Source: Candidatus Fredericiella danica (GTDB taxonomy: Bacteria; Chloroflexota; Anaerolineae; Caldilineales; Caldilineaceae). From it: 34,503 bases of DNA. Positions 17,691 through 25,532 of the stretch are shown piece by piece (positions within the stretch are counted from its first letter, which is position 1; every line of letters begins with the position of its first letter). A program made the position numbers and the translations under genes. The stretch spans positions 1 through 34,503 of the forward strand of contig JADJPH010000063.1 of assembly GCA_016713335.1 (NCBI GenBank). The letters run 5' to 3'. Below the pieces are notes generated by a model that was not told the DNA's origin, did not search any database, and saw nothing but the letters and a program-made list of their open reading frames with translations.

Positions 17691-20532
17691 ATGGCTACCG
17701 TTGTCCCTTTGCCATCTCAGGATCCAGCAGACGCTGCACCAGACACGAGCGAACAGAGCACGTCTAATGCAGCCGTTGAGACATCCCCTGACGCGCTGGA
17801 TGCGGTGACTCTTGCCGAGTTGCGCGAAAGCCAGCGCATGCTCGCTACCCTACTGAGCAACCTGCACGGCATGGCCTATCGGTGCAAGAACGACCCGGAC
17901 TGGACCATGGAGTATGTCAGTGAGGGGTGCTTGGAACTGACCGGCTACCCACCCTCTGACCTGATCAATAGTCCGAGCATTGCCTACGGACACCTCATTG
18001 ACCCGGCAGACCGCACCGCGGTGTGGGATGCGGTCCAGACCGGGCTTAGAACGCAGGAACCCTTCCAGATCACCTACCGGCTGCACACCGCAGCCGGAAC
18101 CCAGCGTTGGGTGCACGAACGCGGGCGGGCGTGTATGGCATGGACGGTGAACTGCTGGCGCTCGAAGGATACATCACGGATGTCACGGATGTGCAGCGAT
18201 CACAAGCCGCACTGCATCGCGCCCATCAGGATCTTGAGCGCCGGGTAATGGTCGCACTGCGGAACTGGAGCTCGCCAATCAACGACTGCGGGAGCAGGAA
18301 GCGCGCTTCCACGCCCTGGCAGATCACGCAGGCGATGCCATTTTTGTCGTGGATCGGGATGGCATCATCGTCTATGCCAACGAACGTGCGGCTACCTTGA
18401 CCGGTCTCGACGACAGGCGCCTGCGCCGTCAACCATTCGCCGGCATTGCCCCGCCAGAGGTGCAGCCTGTGCTTGCAGGTCGCCTGCAACAGTGCCTGAC
18501 CGGCGGACCGGTGCCGAACCCGTTTGAAACGAGCTTACTCCAGGAACGACTTCCATTCCGGTCGAATTGAACGAGGTGCGCTCACTCTGGATGGATGTTG
18601 ACGTTGACATCATCATTGCGCGTGACATCCGCGAACGCAATCGCGCCGTACAGGCATTACAACGCGAGCGACAATTCACGGACACCATTCTAGACACGGT
18701 GGCAATGTGGGTGGTCGTGATTGATACAAGCGGGAACATCATCCACATCAATCGCGCCTGTGAACTTGCGACGGGCCTGTCTCTGGATAACGTCCGGGGC
18801 AAGTCATTATGGATCACTTTTGTGCCTGCCGAGTCGCGTGCGCGGGTGAGCGCCTCCTTTGCCACATGGCCTGTTGAGCCGATGCCTCGCAGTTACGAGT
18901 CGAGTTTCACCACCAATGATGGCAAGGACCGCCACATCGCCTGGCAAATCGGCGCGGCATACCGCGAAGACGGCAGCGTCGCCTACTTCATCGGTGCGGG
19001 CATAGATATCACCGAACGGCAAGAGCTCGAAGAACTGCGCATCAAGGAACACGTGATCAACGCCAGTCTCTTGCCGATCGGCATTTTGGATCTCAATGGC
19101 CAGATTCTCTATGCCAACCCGGCGCTTGTGAGACTATGGGGGTATGGCAGTGCATCCGAAATCTTGGGCCTTGACCATGCACTGCTCTTTCAGTTCCCGG
19201 ACCAGGTCAGATCGACTTTCGCACACGTTCAACAGAAAGGGTCCTGGACCGGAGAAGCGAGTTGCGTTCCCGGATGGCGTCCCGTTTGTGGTACATGCCG
19301 CCGCCAGCCTGGTCACAAATACGGCTGGCGAACCACTGCTCATCACTTCATCGTTTATCGATCTGACGGAGATTCACCGTGCGCAATCGGCGTTGGCTGT
19401 CAGTGAACGGCGCTATCGGCGCATCGTAGAAACCGCCCAAGAAGGGGTCTGGATGATTGACGCCGACTCACGGACTACCTTTGCCAATTGCAAGATGGGA
19501 GAAATCCTGGGTCGGCAGCCCGACGAAATGCTCGGCATGCATCTCTTCGAATTCATGGACGAAGATGGCCGGAAAATTGCAGAGGATAACTTGGAACGCC
19601 GGCGCCAAGGCATCAGCGAACAACACGAATTCAAGTTCCAGCGCAAGGATGGCGCCTTTGTTTGGGCACTCCTTGGCACCAACCCCATTCATGACGACAA
19701 CGGCGCCTATTGTGGCGCCCTGGCCATGGTGACGGACATCACTGAGCGCAAACGCACCGAAGCGGCCCTTGCTCACTACGCAACTGAACTCGAACAGTCG
19801 AACCAGGACCTTGAGCAGTTTGCCTATGTGGCGTCGCATGACCTTCAGGAACCCCTTCGCATGGTTGCCAGCTACGTGCAGTTGCTCGCAAGGCAATACC
19901 AGGGCAAACTTGATGCGGAAGCCGACCAGTATATTGGCTACGCTGTGGACGGCGCGAAGCGGATGCAGCGCCTGATCCAGGATCTATTGACGCTCTCACG
20001 CATCAGCACACGACCGCAAACAATGCGCAATATCGACTGTGAAACGGTGCTGGCAGAGGCGCTGAAGAACCTCCAGATTGTGATCGAGGACAGCGGTGCG
20101 TCGCTAACTCATGCGCCTCTACCAGTCGTCTATGCCGACCAAGGGCAACTGGTGCAGTTGTTCCAGAACCTGATCGGCAATGCCTTGAAGTTTCATGGTG
20201 ATACCCCACCGCAGGTGCACATAGAGGCGGAATTGGAGCCCGGCGACGGCGCAGTGGAACCGCCGCATTGGTTGTTCCGCATCAGCGACAACGGTATCGG
20301 GATTGATCCGCAATACTTCGACCGCATCTTTGAGATCTTTCAGCGTCTACATAACCGAGACGAGTATTCGGGCACCGGCATCGGCCTGGCTATCTGCCGG
20401 CGAATTGTGGAACGGCATGGTGGGCATATCGGCGTAATCTCCACGCCCGGGCATGGCGCAACCTTCTTTTTTACATTACCGGTCAACGTGACAAATGCAC
20501 TCAACGACTGTGATTCTGATCGTAGAGGATAA
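17691..20532 (+). CDS. Multi-PAS phytochrome-type sensor histidine kinase (frameshifted)
   Basis: This is a soluble sensor kinase of about 945 residues. Five PAS/PAC units can be traced across frames: near AYRCKNDPDWTMEYVSEGCL, then DHAGDAIFVVDRDG, ILDTVAMWVVVIDTSG, LPIGILDLNGQILYANPA and AQEGVWMIDADSRTTFAN, several ending in DITER. The kinase core has the His box VASHDLQEPLRM, as in cyanobacterial phytochrome-like kinases, then GNALKFHG, SDNGIGIDP and GTGIGLAICRRIVE. The frame shifts near 18120, 18250, 18560 and 19260, each time with continuing homology. No GAF or bilin-binding domain is present, so PAS domains are the probable sensors. Its 3' end overlaps the receiver gene by 38 nt, and the kinase may phosphorylate that protein. 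Confidence 0.85.
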
Positions 20533-20932
20533 CCCAGGAGACGTGAATCTCTTGCGCCGTGCGCTCAGCGGGGTGCGCTCCGTCTCGCTTTTTGTCGTCA
20601 ATGACGGCGCAGCCGCCATTGAATTCTTACGCCATGAAGGTGAATATGGTGGCGCACCACGACCGAATCTCTTGCTGCTCGACTTAAGTCTGCCCAAAAT
20701 GGACGGGCACCAGGTGCTGGCGGTGGTCAAAGGTGATCCGTCACTCAAATCAATCCCGGTCGTCATCTTAAGTGGATCGAACGCACCAAACGATATCAGC
20801 AGGGCCTATGCACTTAACGCCAATTGCTATATTGCCAAGCCGATCGACCTCGACGATTATGATCGCGTCATCAAGGCTTTTGAACAATTCTGGCTCCAGA
20901 TCGCCCAACTCCCCGGAAGTGAGACGGAATGA
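20495..20932 (+). CDS. CheY-like response regulator (Rcp1 type)
   Basis: This is a stand-alone receiver domain of 145 residues with no output domain. The acidic pocket is VEDNPGD, the phospho-acceptor Asp is in LLLLDLSLPKMDG (about residue 62), the conserved switch Ser is in VVILSGS and the Lys in IAKPID. It resembles the small regulators paired with phytochrome-like kinases. The start at 20495 lies inside the end of the kinase gene, and the stop is one base before the next start, so all three genes form one transcript. It probably carries phosphate between the two kinases or acts by protein contact. Confidence 0.9.
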   Translation: MHSTTVILIVEDNPGDVNLLRRALSGVRSVSLFVVNDGAAAIEFLRHEGEYGGAPRPNLLLLDLSLPKMDGHQVLAVVKGDPSLKSIPVVILSGSNAPNDISRAYALNANCYIAKPIDLDDYDRVIKAFEQFWLQIAQLPGSETE

Positions 20933-20933
20933 G

Positions 20934-22055
20934 ATGAATCGTGAACCCGTACAACTGCTGCTCATCGAAGACAATCCAGGCGACGCCCATCTCATCCGCC
21001 AAATGATTTCGGATATCAACCTGGCGCCAACGGCGGCGCCTGCCCTCGAAATCACATGGTGCAAGACCCTGCGCGAAGGCCTCGCATTACTCAACCTTCA
21101 ACCCATTCACCTGGTGCTACTAGACTTAACCCTCCCGGACAGCTCCGGCCTCGTCACGCTGGCGCGTACACAAGCGTCAGCGCCAACACTCCCGATCGTA
21201 GTGCTCACCGGCGTGGACGATGAAGAATTGTCGTTGGACGCAGTCCATAACGGCGCCCAGGATTATCTGGTCAAGGGACAGGTGGATGCACAGTTGCTCA
21301 AACGCTCGATCCGGTACGCACTGGAGCGCATGGAGCTGATGGCGACACTGCGCAAGTATTCACACGATCTTGAACAGCAGAATGCCGAACTGGACGCCTA
21401 TGCCCATACCGTAGCACACGATCTCAAGAACCCATTGGCTGCAATGGTTGGCAATGCCCAACTGCTGCTGGACGCAGGCGCCAGCTATGATCGCGCCATG
21501 CGTAACGCAATCGCCGCCGATATCGTTCACGCTGGGCACAAGCTCTATAGCATTATTCAAGAACTGCTTTTGTTCTCACAGGTCCGAAGAACGGATGTCG
21601 AATCAACGCCTCTCGACATGCCGGAAATTCTGAACGAGGCGATGGCACAACTCACACTCATAGCGCCCAATTTCGAAAAGGTGACGATCACAAATCCGTC
21701 ACCTGACTGGCCGATTGCACGGGGCTATGCTCCTTGGATCGAGGAGGTGTGGGTCAACTACTTGAGCAATGCACTGAAATATGGCGGGCGGCCGCCACAA
21801 ATCTGCGTTGGCGCCGGCCCCACCGAATACGGCATGATCCGCTTCTGGGTCAGCGACAATGGGAGCGGGCTCACGCCAGAACAACTTGATGGCATCTTTG
21901 TCGAGTTCACGCGTCTCTCGCAGGCACGAGCCACAGGACATGGACTCGGGCTATCAATCGTGAAACGTATCATTGAAAAGCTCGGCGGGCAAGTCGGCGT
22001 CGAAAGTGAACCGGGATACGGCAGCACCTTCTACTTTACTTTGCCCGCTGCATAG
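20934..22055 (+). CDS. Receiver-histidine kinase hybrid
   Basis: This 373-residue protein has a receiver domain at its N-terminus (IEDNPGDAHLI, LLDLTLPDSSG with the acceptor Asp, VVLTGV, LVKGQ) joined by a coiled coil (ALERMELMATLRKYSHDLEQQNAELD) to a kinase core. The His box is VAHDLKNPLAAMVG, and the ATPase motifs are LSNALKYGG, SDNGSGLTPEQ and GHGLGLSIVKRIIEKLGG. The receiver-first order suggests that kinase activity is controlled by phosphorylation from the upstream partner. The start at 20934 follows the TGA of the previous gene by one base. No DNA-binding output is in the operon, so the final target lies elsewhere. Confidence 0.9.
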   Translation: MNREPVQLLLIEDNPGDAHLIRQMISDINLAPTAAPALEITWCKTLREGLALLNLQPIHLVLLDLTLPDSSGLVTLARTQASAPTLPIVVLTGVDDEELSLDAVHNGAQDYLVKGQVDAQLLKRSIRYALERMELMATLRKYSHDLEQQNAELDAYAHTVAHDLKNPLAAMVGNAQLLLDAGASYDRAMRNAIAADIVHAGHKLYSIIQELLLFSQVRRTDVESTPLDMPEILNEAMAQLTLIAPNFEKVTITNPSPDWPIARGYAPWIEEVWVNYLSNALKYGGRPPQICVGAGPTEYGMIRFWVSDNGSGLTPEQLDGIFVEFTRLSQARATGHGLGLSIVKRIIEKLGGQVGVESEPGYGSTFYFTLPAA

Positions 22056-22072
22056 AAGGTGTTCCTATCGAA

Positions 22073-22101
22073 TTGACAGCAGCAGTCGCCCTGCGTATAC
22101 T
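22073..22101 (+). promoter_or_regulatory. Strong promoter of tRNA-Gly
   Basis: TTGACA (22073-22078) and TATACT (22096-22101) are separated by the ideal 17 nt. This is the closest match to the sigma-70 consensus that I noticed in the window. Transcription should begin near 22108, about 70 nt before the mature tRNA. Confidence 0.75.
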
Positions 22102-22177
22102 ATGGATTACAATAGGGGCGTTTGGTCGTCGTGTGCCAACGACCCGATGTGTCTAGCATGCAGCCCTTTGCAATTGT

Positions 22178-22248
22178 GCGGGCATAGTTCAACGGCAGAA
22201 CAGTAGCTTCCCAAGCTACCAGTACGGGTTCGAATCCCGTTGCCCGCT
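22178..22248 (+). tRNA. tRNA-Gly (anticodon CCC)
   Basis: A 71-nt cloverleaf can be drawn. The acceptor stem is GCGGGCA with TGCCCGC, the D-stem GTTC/GAAC with GG in the loop, the anticodon stem GTAGC/GCTAC enclosing TTCCCAA, the variable loop CAGT, and the T-stem ACGGG/CCCGT around TTCGAAT; the discriminator base is T. The anticodon CCC reads GGG codons, giving glycine. The 3' CCA is not encoded and must be added. It lies between its own promoter and terminator. Confidence 0.95.
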
Positions 22249-22257
22249 CTACGAAGA

Positions 22258-22291
22258 GCACCCGAGCACCGAAGCCGGGTGTTTTTCTTTT
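22258..22291 (+). terminator. Intrinsic terminator after tRNA-Gly
   Basis: CACCCG (22259-22264) pairs with CGGGTG (22276-22281) around an 11-nt loop and is followed by TTTTTCTTTT. It starts about 10 nt after the tRNA 3' end, making this a one-gene transcription unit. Confidence 0.85.
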
Positions 22292-22406
22292 CCAGCATCC
22301 AAGTTGACCATTTCGGTCACGTTAGAGGCCTACAGCACAGTTCGCCGCACCAATGTGCGGCCGCTCCAAGCCTTGCTCACAACGACGCACCTGGAAAGCA
22401 GTCCGC

Positions 22407-24284
22407 ATGCCCACTGATCAGATCATTCTGCTCGCAATTCTTGCGATCAGCACACTCCTGTATGTAACCCAGTGGCTTCCGATCGAACTGACTTCGGTGC
22501 TGATCATCGTCGCTCTGATGGCGACCGGTGTGCTCAACACCAGCGAGGCGCTGTCCGGCTTCAGCAGCAGTGCAACCATCACCGTCGGCGCCATGTTTGT
22601 AATTAGCGCCGGACTGGTCCGTACGGGCGCACTTGAGAACGCCACGGCAATGATCGTGCGCGGGTCCCGCGGCAACCCATGGCGCATGCTGCTCTTGATC
22701 GCCATCATCGTCCCTTTGATCAGCGCCTTCATGAACAACACGCCGGTCGTCGTCATGATGATTCCCGTCGTGCTCTCACTGAGCAAGCGGTTTGGCGTCT
22801 TCCCATCGAAGTTCTTGCTCCCCGTCGCCTATCTGGCGACGCTCGGCGGTACGATCAGCCTGCTCGGCACCAGCACCAACATCTTGGTGGATGGCATGTA
22901 CCGCGCAAGCGGTGGCCCGGGAATCGGTCTTTTTGAATTCACAAAATTCGGACTCATCTATGCCGGCGTCGGCGTGATCTACGTCATGCTCTTCGCCAAT
23001 CGCATCCTCCCGGATCGCGCACCACTGGCCAGCCTTGCTGCGCGCAAGGACAGCGCCGTCTACATCACTGAACTCACTGTGGAGGCAACCAATAGCGCCG
23101 TGGGGAAACTGGTGCCGGATCTCTTCCGTTTCATCGCCGACCCAGGCCGTGCGATGCCTCCGGCGCCTGCCCAACGCCGCCATCGGCGCATCAGCAAGCC
23201 GCCTGCCACTGAACCGGCACGCATTGCGAACTCAGTCGAACTGCTTGAGCTTGTACGCGAGGGTGAAGTCTTTCGCGCCCAGGAGACCAACAATCTCCGC
23301 CTTGCACCAAACGACACCTTGCTGGTGTCAGGCACGCCCAAAGAGATCGCGGCCTTCATGAAAAGCGCGGGTATGCCACTCGCGACCGTGCTGGATGATG
23401 GCGAACGTGAACCCCAGCGCGACGTCGAGCAGGAAGTGATTGAGGCCGTGGTTCTCCCACAATCAAGCGTCATCGGGCGGCTGGTCGCAGATTTACGCCT
23501 GTATGCACTCTACGGCGTCAGCGTCATGGGCGTCCAACGGCTTGGACGCCAGCAGTTTCGGGGTCTGCGCGGGATGCGCCTCAACAGCGGCGATGTCCTG
23601 CTGTTGCGTGGCAGCCGTCAGGGCCTCGCAGCAGCCACGGAATCCAATCGCCTGCTCGTCGTCGAAGGTGTCGACGAAACCATCATTCGCACTGGCCGCA
23701 ACTGGCAGGCGTTGTTGATTCTCCTCGGTGTCGTCCTCTTGGGTTCTTTTACCGAGATCCCAATTGTGTCGCTCGCATTGGCCGGCGCAGCGCTGATGGT
23801 CATCACCGGCTGTCTCCGTCCTGGCGAAGCCATCCGCTCGCTCGATGCCTCCTCATTGCTGCTGCTCGCAGGAACCATCCCTTTGGGCGCAGCCATGGAA
23901 GCCACTGGGCTTGCCCAAACCGTAGTCGATTGGCTGCTCAATACAGTCGGCACAGCCAATCCACTGCTCTTTCTTTCGATGTTCTTCTTGATGACTTGGA
24001 TATTGACAGAACTGCTGTCGAATAATGCGGTAGCAGTGCTCGTCACGCCGATCGCATTAAGTCTGGCGCAATCGACCGGCATGAACCCAACCGCGCTGTT
24101 GAGGGTGGTCATCTTTGGGGCAAGTTGTTCATTCGTCATGCCGCAGGGCTACCAGACCAACGCCATCGTCATGGGCCCCGGCGGCTATCGCTTCATAGAT
24201 TATGTCAAATTCGGGCTTCCCCTCTCCCTCCTCTGCTGGCTCGCCGCCACAATCTTCATCCCAATCTTCTGGCCACTCTACTAA
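22407..24284 (+). CDS. SLC13/DASS-type anion permease with two TrkA-C domains
   Basis: This is an inner-membrane carrier of 625 residues, related to sodium-dependent dicarboxylate or sulfate transporters. The first membrane half covers about residues 1-205 and includes the family motif FMNNTPVVVMMIPV and GTISLLGTSTNILVDGM. A cytoplasmic section (about 220-425) carries two TrkA-C (RCK-C) units, the usual regulatory insert. The second half follows (about 435-625), with TELLSNNAVAVLVTPIALSLA and a C-terminal helix. An unusual Pro/Arg-rich stretch (APAQRRHRRISKPPATEPAR) interrupts the first TrkA-C unit. The ATG at 22407 is chosen because the first helix begins right after it; the ribosome site is weak. 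The substrate cannot be assigned. The 150 nt upstream hold only the tRNA terminator and a small TGACC/GGTCA hairpin. Confidence 0.87.
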   Translation: MPTDQIILLAILAISTLLYVTQWLPIELTSVLIIVALMATGVLNTSEALSGFSSSATITVGAMFVISAGLVRTGALENATAMIVRGSRGNPWRMLLLIAIIVPLISAFMNNTPVVVMMIPVVLSLSKRFGVFPSKFLLPVAYLATLGGTISLLGTSTNILVDGMYRASGGPGIGLFEFTKFGLIYAGVGVIYVMLFANRILPDRAPLASLAARKDSAVYITELTVEATNSAVGKLVPDLFRFIADPGRAMPPAPAQRRHRRISKPPATEPARIANSVELLELVREGEVFRAQETNNLRLAPNDTLLVSGTPKEIAAFMKSAGMPLATVLDDGEREPQRDVEQEVIEAVVLPQSSVIGRLVADLRLYALYGVSVMGVQRLGRQQFRGLRGMRLNSGDVLLLRGSRQGLAAATESNRLLVVEGVDETIIRTGRNWQALLILLGVVLLGSFTEIPIVSLALAGAALMVITGCLRPGEAIRSLDASSLLLLAGTIPLGAAMEATGLAQTVVDWLLNTVGTANPLLFLSMFFLMTWILTELLSNNAVAVLVTPIALSLAQSTGMNPTALLRVVIFGASCSFVMPQGYQTNAIVMGPGGYRFIDYVKFGLPLSLLCWLAATIFIPIFWPLY

Positions 24285-24292
24285 CCCTATCT

Positions 24293-24356
24293 CCCCGTCT
24301 CCCAGTCTCCCAGTCTCCCAGTCTCCCAGTCTCCCAGTCTCCCAGTCTCTTTGTCT
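24293..24356. repeat. Octamer tandem repeat, CCCAGTCT
   Basis: Six perfect CCCAGTCT units (24301-24348) are flanked by CCCCGTCT and CTTTGTCT, giving eight units in register. They fill the gap between the convergent permease and SRAP genes, stopping one base before the SRAP stop codon. Confidence 0.9.
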
Positions 24357-25035
24357 CTACCCCTCCCCCAAACACTCCATCCCTTCATTCCTCGGATTAT
24401 TCACATACGTGCTCACCGCCTTCGCGTTCATCAACTCCGGCGGATAGGGTCGAAATAGATGGGACAGGGTAGAAAGCTTGGACGGCGAATCGTCAGTTCC
24501 CGTACTCAGCCACTCTCGAAAATCCTCAGGGGCGACAATGACGGGCATACGATTGTGGATTTCCGCCATGAGTTCGTTTGGCTCAGTCGTCAGGATCGTA
24601 CAAGTCTCCACTGCGCCCCCATCGGGCGCCGACCACGTTCCCACAACCCGGCAAAGGCAAAGACGCCGCCATCGCTGGGCGTGATGGCAAATGGCTGCTT
24701 GCTTTTGCCGGTCTGCTTCCATTCATAGAAGCCGCTGGCCGGGATCAGGCAACGCCGGCGCTTGAACGCCGCGCGGAATGCGGGCTTCTCACCCACCGTT
24801 TCGGCGCGAGCATTGATCATCCGTGCGCCGATGCTTGGATCCTTGGACCAGGACGGAATCAACCCCACAGCACATGCGCCCACACCCGTTTCTGCGAGGG
24901 GGGATCGACGCGGATCACGCCGACCGGTTGCGTCGGCGCAATATTGTAGCGCGGGGCGAGGATCGGCAGATCGGCGAGATCGAAGATCTCGGCGAGTTGT
25001 TCTGGAGATGCATAAAGCAGAAATCGTCCACACAT
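24357..25035 (-). CDS. SRAP / HMCES-YedK family DNA-protein crosslink protein (frameshifted)
   Basis: Members of this family bind single-stranded DNA and trap abasic sites by a covalent link through Cys2. The gene begins MCGRFLLYASPEQLA, so the ATG at 25035 is fixed: Cys must follow the initiator Met. Further hallmarks are APRYNIAPTQPVGVIR, GLIPSWSKD, MINARAETVGEKPAFR, RCLIPASGFYEWK with the catalytic Glu, TILTTEPN and IHNRMPVIV with the catalytic His. Two indels, near 24872 and 24640, split about 225 residues over three frames. A -10 box lies 7 nt before the ATG. No LexA-type box is visible. Confidence 0.88.
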
Positions 25036-25042
25036 ACCTGCC

Positions 25043-25071
25043 ATTGTACCCATAAGACACAGATCCCCAAA
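25043..25071 (-). promoter_or_regulatory. Leaderless-type promoter of the SRAP gene
   Basis: On the minus strand TTTGGG (25071-25066) and TACAAT (25048-25043) are 17 nt apart, and the -10 box ends 7 nt before the ATG. The start codon is fixed independently by the Cys2 rule, so this is the firmest leaderless case in the window. Confidence 0.55.
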
Positions 25072-25084
25072 GGCGCAAATCGAT

Positions 25085-25316
25085 GCGTCCCCCGTCCCCC
25101 CCGTCCAGAGCACGTCCGTCAGAGCACCATCCCGTCAGGGTGGTGAGTCCCCCGTCCCCATCCGTCCGAGCACCATCCCGTCAGGGTGGTGCCATCCCCG
25201 TCAAGCACCATCCCGGCAGGTGGTGTCCCGTGCCACCGTCTGGTCAGAGCACCATCCCGTCAGGGTGGTGTCCCCCGTCCCCCCGCGCGTCAGCGCACCA
25301 TCCCGTCAGGGTGGTG
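25085..25316 (+). repeat. Five-copy hairpin repeat array upstream of hisZ
   Basis: A 21-nt element (CACCATCC, loop CGTCA, GGGTGGTG and its close variant) occurs at 25125-25145, 25171-25191, 25206-25225 (one base short), 25250-25270 and 25296-25316. Each copy folds into an 8-bp stem with a 5-nt loop; one pair is T-G, which is stable only in RNA copied from the plus strand. Copies are mostly preceded by GTCAGAG-like bases and followed by C-rich TCCCCCGTCCCC linkers, giving units of about 46 nt (one is 35). A degenerate partial unit lies at about 25085-25124. The linkers are similar to each other, unlike CRISPR spacers. Confidence 0.85.
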
Positions 25317-25532
25317 ATCGTTGCCCCTGATCCGTGCTGCAGCCAGCCGCGGCTTTGGCAACGCGAACCACTTACTCACGTGCGTGGCTCTGATTGGCAC
25401 GTCTCCCCATTCACCATCATCCACGCGATCTGCAATCTTTGTCCTACGTACTACTCCGAGTATGATGCGGCGCAGATCAATGACGCGCCTGCGCTCGCAG
25501 CGCCGGCAAGGAATGGATGTAGAGAGACGACC
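25317..25532 (+). promoter_or_regulatory. Leader region of the hisZ-hisG operon
   Basis: This 216-nt stretch has no clear gene. A possible promoter is TTGTCC (25439-25444), 16 nt, TATGAT (25461-25466). A 23-codon frame from TTG at 25394 to the TGA at 25463-25465 contains three successive His codons (25412-25420). It lacks a good ribosome site, so a histidine leader peptide is only a guess. An imperfect GC-rich hairpin lies near 25480-25505 without a T run. Confidence 0.3.

Noticed and set aside
25085..25316. CRISPR array
   Set aside because: Repeats are palindromic and evenly spaced, but the linkers are only 14-25 nt, C-rich and similar to each other, and no cas genes are near.
25083..25532. 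150-residue N-terminal extension of HisZ
   Set aside because: The open frame reads the hairpin repeats as EHHPVRVV-type peptides with proline runs, and homology to the family starts only after the GTG at 25533.
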